From the NCBI RefSeq assembly GCF_022965805.1, contig NW_027331392.1, forward strand, positions 1 to 64,000: a stretch of DNA of 64,000 nt, read 5' to 3'. Positions 12,611 to 25,108 of the stretch are shown piece by piece. The stretch is from Primulina eburnea (taxonomy: Eukaryota; Streptophyta; Magnoliopsida; Lamiales; Gesneriaceae). Under the pieces are notes generated by a model, which made no database searches, was not told the DNA's origin, and was given only the letters and a program-made list of their open reading frames with translations. The position numbers and the translations under genes were made by a program. Position 1 is the stretch's first letter; each line of letters starts with the position of its first letter.

Positions 12611-14032
12611 CAAGAATTTAACATCGCGACCAGAAACAATAGTCCTAGGCATGCCATGCAACCTAACGACTTCTCTAAAGAACAAATCCGCAATGTTTGA
12701 AGCATCATCGGTTTTATGACAAGCTATAAAATGTGCCATCTTAGAGAATCTATCCACAACAACAAAAATAGAATCCCTCCCCTTCTTAGTCCTAGGCAAC
12801 CCCAAAATAAAGTCCATAGAAATGTCAATCCAAGTTCTTTTTAAGAATAGCACGCAAAAGTGTTCCAAAGTTCTATTGACAACTTCAGTTTGTCCATCCG
12901 TTTGAGGATGACAAGTAGTAGAAAACAACAATTTTGTGCCAAGTTTAGCCCATAAAGTCTTCCAAAAGTAACTCAAGAATTTAACATCGCGACCAGAAAC
13001 AATAGTCCTAGGCATGCCATGCAACCTAACGACTTCTCTAAAGAACAAATCCGCAATGTTTGAAGCATCATCGGTTTTATGACAAGCTATAAAATGTGCC
13101 ATCTTAGAGAATCTATCCACAACAACAAAAATAGAATCCCTCCCCTTCTTAGTCCTAGGCAACCCCAAAATAAAGTCCATAGAAATGTCAATCCAAGTTC
13201 TTTTTAAGAATAGCACGCAAAAGTGTTCCAAAGTTCTATTGACAACTTCAGTTTGTCCATCCGTTTGAGGATGACAAGTAGTAGAAAACAACAATTTTGT
13301 GCCAAGTTTAGCCCATAAAGTCTTCCAAAAGTAACTCAAGAATTTAACATCGCGACCAGAAACAATAGTCCTAGGCATGCCATGCAACCTAACGACTTCT
13401 CTAAAGAACAAATCCGCAATGTTTGAAGCATCATCGGTTTTATGACAAGCTATAAAATGTGCCATCTTAGAGAATCTATCCACAACAACAAAAATAGAAT
13501 CCCTCCCCTTCTTAGTCCTAGGCAACCCCAAAATAAAGTCCATAGAAATGTCAATCCAAGTTCTTTTTAAGAATAGCACGCAAAAGTGTTCCCAAAGTTC
13601 TATTGACAACTTCAGTTTGTCCATCCGTTTGAGGATGACAAGTAGTAGAAAACAACAATTTTGTGCAAGTTTAGCCCATAAAGTCTTCCAAAAGTAACTC
13701 AAGAATTTAACATCGCGACCAGAAACAATAGTCCTAGGCATGCCATGCAACCTAACGACTTCTCTAAAGAACAAATCCGCAATGTTTGAAGCATCATCGG
13801 TTTTATGACAAGCTATAAAATGTGCCATCTTAGAGAATCTATCCACAACAACAAAAATAGAATCCCTCCCCTTCTTAGTCCTAGGCAACCCCAAAATAAA
13901 GTCCATAGAAATGTCAATCCAAGTTCTTTTTAAGAATAGCACGCAAAAGTGTTCCCAAAGTTCTATTGACAACTTCAGTTTGTCCATCCGTTTGAGGATG
14001 ACAAGTAGTAGAAAACAACAATTTTGTGCCAA
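12461..14032 (-). pseudogene. 523-residue open frame spanning four fused integrase-fragment monomers
   Basis: Three monomers here carry a one-base deletion (GTGTTCCAAAG for GTGTTCCCAAAG near 12865 and 13228; TGTGCAAGTTT for TGTGCCAAGTTT near 13665). At 363 bp a monomer is a whole number of codons, so the reading frame runs through several repeats and gives four near-identical integrase-core segments in one protein. Each has Gly at the second catalytic position and lacks the HHCC zinc and C-terminal domains. I regard it as a by-product of length variation in the satellite, not a functional gene. It would be easily misannotated as one. Confidence 0.75.
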
Positions 14033-14641
14033 GTTTAGCCCATAAAGTCTTCCAAAAGTAACTCAAGAATTTAACATCGCGACCAGAAACAATAGTCCTA
14101 GGCATGCCATGCAACCTAACGACTTCTCTAAAGAACAAATCCGCAATGTTTGAAGCATCATTGGTTTTATGACAAGCTATAAAATGTGCCATCTTAGAGA
14201 ATCTATCCACAACAACAAAAATAGAATCCCTACCCTTCTTAGTCCTAGGCAACCCCAAAATAAAGTCCATAGAAATGTCAATCCAAGTTCTTTTTAAGAA
14301 TAGCACGCAAAAGTGTTCCCAAAGTTCTATTGACAACTTCAGTTTGTCCATCCGTTTGAGGATGACAAGTAGTAGAAAACAACAATTTTGTGCCAAGTTT
14401 AGCCCATAAAGTCTTCCAAAAGTAACTCAAGAATTTAACATCGCGACCAGAAACAATAGTCCTAGGCATGCCATGCAACCTAACGACTTCTCTAAAGAAC
14501 AAATCCGCAATGTTTGAAGCATCATCGGTTTTATGACAAGCTATAAAATGTGCCATCTTAGAGAATCTATCCACAACAACAAAAATAGAATCCCTACCCT
14601 TCTTAGTCCTAGGCAACCCCAAAATAAAGTCCATAGAAATG

Positions 14642-15124
14642 TCAATCCAAGTTCTTTTTAAGAATAGCACGCAAAAGTGTTCCCAAAGTTCTATTGACAA
14701 CTTCAGTTTGTCCATCCGTTTGAGGATGACAAGTAGTAGAAAACAACAATTTTGTGCCAAGTTTAGCCCATAAAGTCTTCCAAAAGTAACTCAAGAATTT
14801 AACATCGCGACCAGAAACAATAGTCCTAGGCATGCCATGCAACCTAACGACTTCTCTAAAGAACAAATCCGCAATGTTTGAAGCATCATCGGTTTTATGA
14901 CAAGCTATAAAATGTGCCATCTTAGAGAATCTATCCACAACAACAAAAATAGAATCCCTCCCCTTCTTAGTCCTAGGCAACCCCAAAATAAAGTCCATAG
15001 AAATGTCAATCCAAGTTCTTTTTAAGAATAGCACGCAAAAGTGTTCCCAAAGTTCTATTGACAACTTCAGTTTGTCCATCCGTTTGAGGATGACAAGTAG
15101 TAGAAAACAACAATTTTGTGCCAA
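14642..15124 (-). pseudogene. Representative 160-residue integrase-fragment ORF of a standard monomer
   Basis: This is the open frame found in most monomers. Residues 1-36 are an out-of-frame reading of the preceding monomer. Residues 37-160 are a Ty3/gypsy integrase core: first catalytic Asp at 44 (SMDF), a conserved [12 protein letters not shown] block at 61-72, then VSGRD at 103-107, and the catalytic Glu at 141 (DGQTE). The spacings (60 residues from Asp44 to position 105, 35 from there to Glu141) equal those of the intact Tekay integrase, so position 105 is the second catalytic Asp replaced by Gly. The protein is therefore catalytically dead and truncated. The motif set differs clearly from the Tekay integrase in this window. 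It resembles another chromovirus-type lineage, possibly CRM-like; that attribution is from memory and uncertain. Confidence 0.85.
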
Positions 15125-16935
15125 GTTTAGCCCATAAAGTCTTCCAAAAGTAACTCAAGAATTTAACATCGCGACCAGAAACAATAGTCCTAGGCATGCC
15201 ATGCAACCTAACGACTTCTCTAAAGAACAAATCCGCAATGTTTGAAGCATCATCGGTTTTATGACAAGCTATAAAATGTGCCATCTTAGAGAATCTATCC
15301 ACAACAACAAAAATAGAATCCCTACCCTTCTTAGTCCTAGGCAACCCCAAAATAAAGTCCATAGAAATGTCAATCCAAGTTCTTTTTAAGAATAGCACGC
15401 AAAAGTGTTCCCAAAGTTCTATTGACAACTTCAGTTTGTCCATCCGTTTGAGGATGACAAGTAGTAGAAAACAACAATTTTGTGCCAAGTTTAGCCCATA
15501 AAGTCTTCCAAAAGTAACTCAAGAATTTAACATCGCGACCAGAAACAATAGTCCTAGGCATGCCATGCAACCTAACGACTTCTCTAAAGAACAAATCCGC
15601 AATGTTTGAAGCATCATCGGTTTTATGACAAGCTATAAAATGTGCCATCTTAGAGAATCTATCCACAACAACAAAAATAGAATCCCTACCCTTCTTAGTC
15701 CTAGGCAACCCCAAAATAAAGTCCATAGAAATGTCAATCCAAGTTCTTTTTAAGAATAGCACGCAAAAGTGTTCCCAAAGTTCTATTGACAACTTCAGTT
15801 TGTCCATCCGTTTGAGGATGACAAGTAGTAGAAAACAACAATTTTGTGCCAAGTTTAGCCCATAAAGTCTTCCAAAAGTAACTCAAGAATTTAACATCGC
15901 GACCAGAAACAATAGTCCTAGGCATGCCATGCAACCTAACGACTTCTCTAAAGAACAAATCCGCAATGTTTGAAGCATCATCGGTTTTATGACAAGCTAT
16001 AAAATGTGCCATCTTAGAGAATCTATCCACAACAACAAAAATAGAATCCCTACCCTTCTTAGTCCTAGGCAACCCCAAAATAAAGTCCATAGAAATGTCA
16101 ATCCAAGTTCTTTTTAAGAATAGCACGCAAAAGTGTTCCCAAAGTTCTATTGACAACTTCAGTTTGTCCATCCGTTTGAGGATGACAAGTAGTAGAAAAC
16201 AACAATTTTGTGCCAAGTTTAGCCCATAAAGTCTTCCAAAAGTAACTCAAGAATTTAACATCGCGACCAGAAACAATAGTCCTAGGCATGCCATGCAACC
16301 TAACGACTTCTCTAAAGAACAAATCCGCAATGTTTGAAGCATCATCGGTTTTATGACAAGCTATAAAATGTGCCATCTTAGAGAATCTATCCACAACAAC
16401 AAAAATAGAATCCCTCCCCTTCTTAGTCCTAGGCAACCCCAAAATAAAGTCCATAGAAATGTCAATCCAAGTTCTTTTTAAGAATAGCACGCAAAAGTGT
16501 TCCCAAAGTTCTATTGACAACTTCAGTTTGTCCATCCGTTTGAGGATGACAAGTAGTAGAAAACAACAATTTTGTGCCAAGTTTAGCCCATAAAGTATTC
16601 CAAAAGTACTCAAGAATTTAAATCGTGACCAGAAACAATAGTCCTAGGCATGCCATGCAACCTAACGACTTCTCTAAAGAACAAATCCGCAATGTTTGAA
16701 GCATCATCGGTTTTATGACAAGCTATAAAATGTGCCGTCTTAGAGAATCTATCCACAACAACAAAAATAGAATCCCTACCCTTCTTAGTCCTAGGCAACC
16801 CAAAATAAAGTCCATAGAAATGTCAATCCAAGTTCTTTTTAAGAATAGCACGCAAAAGTGTTCCCAAAGTTCTATTGGCAACTTCAGTTTGTCCATCCGT
16901 TTGAGGATGACAAGTAGTAGAAAACAACAATTTTT

Positions 16936-17088
16936 GTGCCAAGTTTAGCCCATAAAGTCTTCCAAAGTAACACAGAATTTAACATAGTTCTTTTAAGAAT
17001 AGCACGCAAAAGTGTTCCCAAAGTTCTATTGACAACTTCAGTTTGTCCATCCGTTTGAGGATGACAAGTAGTAGAAAACAACAATTTT
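16936..17088 (-). repeat. Truncated satellite monomer (about 153 bp)
   Basis: The interval between successive GTGCCAAGTTTAGCCC landmarks is 153 bp instead of 364 bp. The sequence passes directly from AATTTAACAT to AGTTCTTTTAAGAATAGC near 16985, skipping about 211 bp. The adjacent monomer (16600-16935) also carries several single-base changes, such as lost bases in AAGTACTCAAG and in CAACCCAAAAT. A deletion inside one monomer, or an assembly join, explains it. Confidence 0.85.
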
Positions 17089-18432
17089 GTGCCAAGTTTA
17101 GCCCATAAAGTCTTCCAAAAGTAACTCAAGAATTTAACATCGCGACCAGAAACAATAGTCCTAGGCATGCCATGCAACCTAACGACTTCTCTAAAGAACA
17201 AATCCGCAATGTTTGAAGCATCATCTGTTTTATGACAAGCTATAAAATGTGCCATCTTAGAGAATCTATCCACAACAACAAAAATAGAATCCCTACCCTT
17301 CTTAGTCCTAGGCAACCCCAAAATAAAGTCCATAGAAATGTCAATCCAAGTTCTTTTTAAGAATAGCACGCAAAAGTGTTCCCAAAGTTCTATTGACAAC
17401 TTCAGTTTGTCCATCCGTTTGAGGATGACAAGTAGTAGAAAACAACAATTTTGTGCCAAGTTTAGCCCATAAAGTCTTCCAAAAGTAACTCAAGAATTTA
17501 ACATCGCGACCAGAAACAATAGTCCTAGGCATGCCATGCAACCTAACGACTTCTCTAAAGAACAAATCCGCAATGTTTGAAGCATCATCGGTTTTATGAC
17601 AAGCTATAAAATGTGCCATCTTAGAGAATCTATCCACAACAACAAAAATAGAATCCCTACCCTTCTTAGTCCTAGGCAACCCCAAAATAAAGTCCATAGA
17701 AATGTCAATCCAAGTTCTTTTTAAGAATAGCACGCAAAAGTGTTCCCAAAGTTCTATTGACAACTTCAGTTTGTCCATCCGTTTGAGGATGACAAGTAGT
17801 AGAAAACAACAATTTTGTGCCAAGTTTAGCCCATAAAGTCTTCCAAAAGTAACTCAAGAATTTAACATCGCGACCAGAAACAATAGTCCTAGGCATGCCA
17901 TGCAACCTAACGACTTCTCTAAAGAACAAATCCGCAATGTTTGAAGCATCATCGGTTTTATGACAAGCTATAAAATGTGCCATCTTAGAGAATCTATCCA
18001 CAACAACAAAAATAGAATCCCTACCCTTCTTAGTCCTAGGCAACCCCAAAATAAAGTCCATAGAAATGTCAATCCAAGTTCTTTTTAAGAATAGCACGCA
18101 AAAGTGTTCCCAAAGTTCTATTGACAACTTCAGTTTGTCCATCCGTTTGAGGATGACAAGTAGTAGAAAACAACAATTTTGTGCCAAGTTTAGCCCATAA
18201 AGTCTTCCAAAAGTAACTCAAGAATTTAACATCGCGACCAGAAACAATAGTCCTAGGCATGCCATGCAACCTAACGACTTCTCTAAAGAACAAATCCGCA
18301 ATGTTTGAAGCATCATCGGTTTTATGACAAGCTATAAAATGTGCCATCTTAGAGAATCTATCCACAACAACAAAAATAGAATCCCTACCCTTCTTAGTCC
18401 TAGGCAACCCCAAAATAAAGTCCATAGAAATG

Positions 18433-19278
18433 TCAATCCAAGTTCTTTTTAAGAATAGCACGCAAAAGTGTTCCCAAAGTTCTATTGACAACTTCAGTTT
18501 GTCCATCCGTTTGAGGATGACAAGTAGTAGAAAACAACAATTTTGTGCCAAGTTTAGCCCATAAAGTCTTCCAAAAGTAACTCAAGAATTTAACATCGCG
18601 ACCAGAAACAATAGTCCTAGGCATGCCATGCAACCTAACGACTTCTCTAAAGAACAAATCCGCAATGTTTGAAGCATCATCGGTTTTATGACAAGCTATA
18701 AAATGTGCCATCTTAGAGAATCTATCCACAACAACAAAAATAGAATCCCTACCCTTCTTAGTCCTAGGCAACCCCAAAATAAAGTCCATAGAAATGTCAA
18801 TCCAAGTTCTTTTTAAGAATAGCACGCAAAAGTGTTCCCAAAGTTCTATTGACAACTTCAGTTTGTCCATCCGTTTGAGGATGACAAGTAGTAGAAACAA
18901 CAATTTTGTGCCAAGTTTAGCCCATAAAGTCTTCCAAAAGTAACACAAGAATTTAACATCGCGACCAGAAACAATAGTCCTAGGCATGCCATGCAACCTA
19001 ACGACTTCTCTAAAGAACAAATCCGCAATGTTTGAAGCATCATCGGTTTTATGACAAGCTATAAAATGTGCCATCTTAGAGAATCTATCCACAACAACAA
19101 AAATAGAATCCCTCCCCTTCTTAGTCCTAGGCAACCCCAAAATAAAGTCCATAGAAATGTCAATCCAAGTTCTTTTTAAGAATAGCACGCAAAAGTGTTC
19201 CCAAAGTTCTATTGACAACTTCAGTTTGTCCATCCGTTTGAGGATGACAAGTAGTAGAAAACAACAATTTTGTGCCAA
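18433..19278 (-). pseudogene. 281-residue open frame spanning two fused satellite monomers
   Basis: A missing A near 18894 (GTAGAAACAAC for GTAGAAAACAAC) makes a 363-bp monomer and joins two integrase segments in frame. Both halves keep the Asp-to-Gly change. Not a functional gene in my view. Confidence 0.7.
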
Positions 19279-22200
19279 GTTTAGCCCATAAAGTCTTCCA
19301 AAAGTAACTCAAGAATTTAACATCGCGACCAGAAACAATAGTCCTAGGCATGCCATGCAACCTAACGACTTCTCTAAAGAACAAATCCGCAATGTTTGAA
19401 GCATCATCGGTTTTATGACAAGCTATAAAATGTGCCATCTTAGAGAATCTATCCACAACAACAAAAATAGAATCCCTCCCCTTCTTAGTCCTAGGCAACC
19501 CCAAAATAAAGTCCATAGAAATGTCAATCCAAGTTCTTTTTAAGAATAGCACGCAAAAGTGTTCCCAAAGTTCTATTGACAACTTCAGTTTGTCCATCCG
19601 TTTGAGGATGACAAGTAGTAGAAAACAACAATTTTGTGCCAAGTTTAGCCCATAAAGTCTTCCAAAAGTAACTCAAGAATTTAACATCGCGACCAGAAAC
19701 AATAGTCCTAGGCATGCCATGCAACCTAACGACTTCTCTAAAGAACAAATCCGCAATGTTTGAAGCATCATCGGTTTTATGACAAGCTATAAAATGTGCC
19801 ATCTTAGAGAATCTATCCACAACAACAAAAATAGAATCCCTACCCTTCTTAGTCCTAGGCAACCCCAAAATAAAGTCCATAGAAATGTCAATCCAAGTTC
19901 TTTTTAAGAATAGCACGCAAAAGTGTTCCCAAAGTTCTATTGACAACTTCAGTTTGTCCATCCGTTTGAGGATGACAAGTAGTAGAAAACAACAATTTTG
20001 TGCCAAGTTTAGCCCATAAAGTCTTCCAAAAGTAACTCAAGAATTTAACATCGCGACCAGAAACAATAGTCCTAGGCATGCCATGCAACCTAACGACTTC
20101 TCTAAAGAACAAATCCGCAATGTTTGAAGCATCATCGGTTTTATGACAAGCTATAAAATGTGCCATCTTAGAGAATCTATCCACAACAACAAAAATAGAA
20201 TCCCTACCCTTCTTAGTCCTAGGCAACCCCAAAATAAAGTCCATAGAAATGTCAATCCAAGTTCTTTTTAAGAATAGCACGCAAAAGTGTTCCCAAAGTT
20301 CTATTGACAACTTCAGTTTGTCCATCCGTTTGAGGATGACAAGTAGTAGAAAACAACAATTTTGTGCCAAGTTTAGCCCATAAAGTCTTCCAAAAGTAAC
20401 TCAAGAATTTAACATCGCGACCAGAAACAATAGTCCTAGGCATGCCATGCAACCTAACGACTTCTCTAAAGAACAAATCCGCAATGTTTGAAGCATCATC
20501 GGTTTTATGACAAGCTATAAAATGTGCCATCTTAGAGAATCTATCCACAACAACAAAAATAGAATCCCTACCCTTCTTAGTCCTAGGCAACCCCAAAATA
20601 AAGTCCATAGAAATGTCAATCCAAGTTCTTTTTAAGAATAGCACGCAAAAGTGTTCCCAAAGTTCTATTGACAACTTCAGTTTGTCCATCCGTTTGAGGA
20701 TGACAAGTAGTAGAAAACAACAATTTTGTGCCAAGTTTAGCCCATAAAGTCTTCCAAAAGTAACACAAGAATTTAACATCGCGACCAGAAACAATAGTCC
20801 TAGGCATGCCATGCAACCTAACGACTTCTCTAAAGAACAAATCCGCAATGTTTGAAGCATCATCGGTTTTATGACAAGCTATAAAATGTGCCATCTTAGA
20901 GAATCTATCCACAACAACAAAAATAGAATCCCTCCCCTTCTTAGTCCTAGGCAACCCCAAAATAAAGTCCATAGAAATGTCAATCCAAGTTCTTTTTAAG
21001 AATAGCACGCAAAAGTGTTCCCAAAGTTCTATTGACAACTTCAGTTTGTCCATCCGTTTGAGGATGACAAGTAGTAGAAAACAACAATTTTGTGCCAAGT
21101 TTAGCCCATAAAGTCTTCCAAAAGTAACACAAGAATTTAACATCGCGACCAGAAACAATAGTCCTAGGCATGCCATGCAACCTAACGACTTCTCTAAAGA
21201 ACAAATCCGCAATGTTTGAAGCATCATCGGTTTTATGACAAGCTATAAAATGTGCCATCTTAGAGAATCTATCCACAACAACAAAAATAGAATCCCTCCC
21301 CTTCTTAGTCCTAGGCAACCCCAAAATAAAGTCCATAGAAATGTCAATCCAAGTTCTTTTTAAGAATAGCACGCAAAAGTGTTCCCAAAGTTCTATTGAC
21401 AACTTCAGTTTGTCCATCCGTTTGAGGATGACAAGTAGTAGAAAACAACAATTTTGTGCCAAGTTTAGCCCATAAAGTCTTCCAAAAGTAACTCAAGAAT
21501 TTAACATCGCGACCAGAAACAATAGTCCTAGGCATGCCATGCAACCTAACGACTTCTCTAAAGAACAAATCCGCAATGTTTGAAGCATCATCGGTTTTAT
21601 GACAAGCTATAAAATGTGCCATCTTAGAGAATCTATCCACAACAACAAAAATAGAATCCCTACCCTTCTTAGTCCTAGGCAACCCCAAAATAAAGTCCAT
21701 AGAAATGTCAATCCAAGTTCTTTTTAAGAATAGCACGCAAAAGTGTTCCCAAAGTTCTATTGACAACTTCAGTTTGTCCATCCGTTTGAGGATGACAAGT
21801 AGTAGAAAACAACAATTTTGTGCCAAGTTTAGCCCATAAAGTCTTCCAAAAGTAACTCAAGAATTTAACATCGCGACCAGAAACAATAGTCCTAGGCATG
21901 CCATGCAACCTAACGACTTCTCTAAAGAACAAATCCGCAATGTTTGAAGCATCATCGGTTTTATGACAAGCTATAAAATGTGCCATCTTAGAGAATCTAT
22001 CCACAACAACAAAAATAGAATCCCTACCCTTCTTAGTCCTAGGCAACCCCAAAATAAAGTCCATAGAAATGTCAATCCAAGTTTTTTTTAAGAATAGCAC
22101 GCAAAAGTGTTCCCAAAGTTCTATTGACAACTTCAGTTTGTCCATCCGTTTGAGGATGACAAGTAGTAGAAAACAACAATTTTGTGCCAAGTTTAGCCCA

Positions 22201-23655
22201 TAAAGTCTTCCAAAAGTAACTCAAGAATTTAACATCGCGACCAGAAACAATAGTCCTAGGCATGCCATGCAACCTAACGACTTCTCTAAAGAACAAATCC
22301 GCAATGTTTGAAGCATCATCGGTTTTATGACAAGCTATAAAATGTGCCATCTTAGAGAATCTATCCACAACAACAAAAATAGAATCCCTCCCCTTCTTAG
22401 TCCTAGGCAACCCCAAAATAAAGTCCATAGAAATGTCAATCCAAGTTCTTTTTAAGAATAGCACGCAAAAGTGTTCCCAAAGTTCTATTGACAACTTCAG
22501 TTTGTCCATCCGTTTGAGGATGACAAGTAGTAGAAAACAACAATTTTGTGCCAAGTTTAGCCCATAAAGTCTTCCAAAAGTAACTCAAGAATTTAACATC
22601 GCGACCAGAAACAATAGTCCTAGGCATGCCATGCAACCTAACGACTTCTCTAAAGAACAAATCCGCAATGTTTGAAGCATCATCGGTTTTATGACAAGCT
22701 ATAAAATGTGCCATCTTAGAGAATCTATCCACAACAACAAAAATAGAATCCCTACCCTTCTTAGTCCTAGGCAACCCCAAAATAAAGTCCATAGAAATGT
22801 CAATCCAAGTTCTTTTTAAGAATAGCACGCAAAAGTGTTCCCAAAGTTCTATTGACAACTTCAGTTTGTCCATCCGTTTGAGGATGACAAGTAGTAGAAA
22901 ACAACAATTTTGTGCCAAGTTTAGCCCATAAAGTCTTCCAAAAGTAACTCAAGAATTTAACATCGCGACCAGAAACAATAGTCCTAGGCATGCCATGCAA
23001 CCTAACGACTTCTCTAAAGAACAAATCCGCAATGTTTGAAGCATCATCGGTTTTATGACAAGCTATAAAATGTGCCATCTTAGAGAATCTATCCACAACA
23101 ACAAAAATAGAATCCCTCCCCTTCTTAGTCCTAGGCAACCCCAAAATAAAGTCCATAGAAATGTCAATCCAAGTTCTTTTTAAGAATAGCACGCAAAAGT
23201 GTTCCCAAAGTTCTATTGACAACTTCAGTTTGTCCATCCGTTTGAGGATGACAAGTAGTAGAAAACAACAATTTTGTGCCAAGTTTAGCCCATAAAGTCC
23301 TCCAAAAGTAACTCAAGAATTTAACATCGCGACCAGAAACAATAGTCCTAGGCATGCCATGCAACCTAACGATTTCTCTAAAGGACTAATCCTCAATGTT
23401 TGAAGCATCATCGGTTTTATGACAAGCTATAAAATGTGCCAACTAAGAGAATCTATCCACAACAACAAAAATAGAATTCCTCCCCTTCTTAGTCCTAGGC
23501 AACCCCAAAATAAAGTCCATAGAAATGTCAATCCAAGTCTTTTTAAGAATAGCACGCAAAGTGTTCCCAAAGTTTTATTGACAACTTCAGTTTGTCCATC
23601 CGTTTGAGGATAACAAGTAGTAGGAAAACAACAATTTTGTGCCTAGTTTAGCCCA

Positions 23656-23660
23656 TAAAG
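23656..23660. other. Target site duplication, left (taaag), Tekay copy 2
   Basis: TAAAG immediately before the LTR TG end at 23661, repeated at 31195-31199 after the CA end. Removing the element and one repeat rejoins a continuous satellite monomer. Confidence 0.95.
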
Positions 23661-24775
23661 TGTAGTGACCCGTTCCAGAATCACCTACTAATCAAAACTA
23701 AGCATGCAATTAACCTAATTAACAATAATCAGAGATAACAGCGGAAAAAGGCCAAAGAATCAAACGTTATACAACCCAATCGAAATCTAGAATAACCCAG
23801 AATAAAAATATTCGGTACAACCATATCGAATCAAATGGAAAACACTGAAAACTAAACCAACCAGCTACTCAACGTCCTCCTCCTGCTCCTCCTGAGCCAT
23901 CCAACCTGAGGCCTGCCCCGTGGGAATGGGGTGTCCAAGAATAAACAAAACCGAGGACGTGAGCGATAAGAACGCCCAGTACAAAAGTATGAGTATACAA
24001 ACCTATATGAAATGCACATGCTATGATATGATACCAGGGTAGTCAAGAAACAGGAATCACAAAGGATCTCAAAATGCTCAGTCTAGAGGCGCCAAGTGGA
24101 TAGTGCCGCGCGGTACACCTCTGGGTCACTGCATCCACTACAAGACAGACGTGGACCTAAAATGTCCCGGACCACCGAAGCCCTCCCGACCCGTCGGCCA
24201 CTGTGTACTCTCGGTGTCCATGCGTCCACAAGACAGGGCTGAGCGGCCCCAAGATATAGCTTATCTCGAAAGAGATACAGCTCAACAGTAAAGGCTATCT
24301 CGAAGGAGATACGGCTCAACGTGAAATGCAACATGCAGTAATAAACGTGACATAATAGCATGTATCAAATGACATATATCAATGCACCACATAATCATGC
24401 AACACATATATGAATGTATACTCAACCAGGATATCTCGGATAGTACTTTCGTACCTCTATCACAGCAATCCTAATCCACTGGAACAACCAGACAACAGGT
24501 CTAATCCAAGCCTATTCATCAAGTGAAAACCATCACTAAACTTATCTACCAGACTTAACTAGATAATCCTGAGATAAATACTGATAAAATTCCAAACCTT
24601 CGTCCGTCGCTAGCCCGCTGATGCCGCTAGCTCCCAACTAGAGCACAGCTCTGCTACAAGACCAGCAGCTCCCCGCTAGTGCCCAAATCTCGGAACAAGA
24701 CTAGAACCTGTCAGAAACGACTGAAATGCTATGGAATTCTCTGAATTGGCGAGTCAAAATGAGAAAATCCGACCA

Positions 24776-24785
24776 CTATTTATAG
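24776..24785 (-). promoter_or_regulatory. TATA box in 3' LTR of Tekay copy 2
   Basis: CTATAAATAG on the minus strand, 305 nt from the LTR 5' end at 25090. From a 3' LTR such a promoter would read outward into the satellite towards lower coordinates. Confidence 0.6.
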
Positions 24786-24791
24786 GCCATG

Positions 24792-25003
24792 TTCGGATCG
24801 TCCGAACCCTCTTCGGAACGTCCGAACTCTTACGTGTCCATCAGCTCTTGACAGCTCATGATCGGATCCTCCGATCATACACTTCGGACCGTCCGAACAT
24901 GCACGTGTCCATCGACTCTTGACACCTCATGTTCGGATCCACCGAACTCACTTCGGACCTTCCGAACTCTTCGTTGCTACCGAACCATCTTCGGTCCGTC
25001 CGA
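24792..25003. repeat. U3 cluster of TTCGGA-N3-TCCGAA dyads
   Basis: Dyads are at 24792-24806, 24812-24826, 24883-24897, 24932-24946 (imperfect), 24952-24966 and 24990-25003 (imperfect), plus a related one, ATGATCGGA-N3-TCCGATCAT, at 24858-24878. A direct repeat of about 71 bp period (CGTGTCCATC...CTCTTGACA) runs through it. All lie between the LTR 5' end and the TATA box, the usual place for enhancers. Each arm contains CG. Candidate roles are transcription factor binding or a methylation target; neither is shown by sequence alone. Confidence 0.8.
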
Positions 25004-25090
25004 TCATGACCACGGTCAAAATTACACATTAAACCTTCTTAATCACCATTAATCCGTTAATTACCCAATTTTGGAATTCGGGCTACTACA

Positions 25091-25108
25091 TTCTCCCCTC
25101 CTTAAAAA
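25091..25108 (-). other. Polypurine tract of Tekay copy 2
   Basis: The minus strand carries AAGGAGGGGAGAA directly abutting the LTR at 25090. It is the plus-strand primer site. The remaining 25109-25246 is a short non-coding 3' region. Confidence 0.88.

Larger units (their letters stand above)
7855..23660 (-). repeat. 364-bp integrase-derived satellite, segment B (about 43 monomers)
   Basis: Head-to-tail monomers of 364 bp. Open-frame starts recur at 14396, 14760, 15124, 15488, 15852 and 16216. Read on the minus strand, each monomer encodes an integrase core segment running from the WIDISMDF block to the [10 protein letters not shown] block. The first ~4.7 kb (7855-12600) and the last monomer (about 23290-23660) are diverged types. 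The centre (12600-23290) is nearly uniform, with only a few recurrent polymorphisms (A/C in CCTACCC/CCTCCCC, T/A in TAACTCAAG/TAACACAAG). This is a typical pattern of central homogenisation and diverged flanks. Because 364 is not a multiple of 3, consecutive monomers are in different frames. Confidence 0.97.
23661..25090 (-). repeat. LTR of Tekay copy 2 (3' LTR in element orientation)
   Basis: 1430 bp, TG...CA ends. Nearly identical to 29764-31194 and 6424-7854. Contains TATA 24776-24785 and the dyad cluster 24792-25003. No gene is seen in this stretch. Confidence 0.96.

Noticed and set aside
7855..23660. CRISPR array or phage repeat
   Set aside because: Units are contiguous 364-bp monomers without unique spacers. 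The sequence is eukaryotic retroelement coding sequence.
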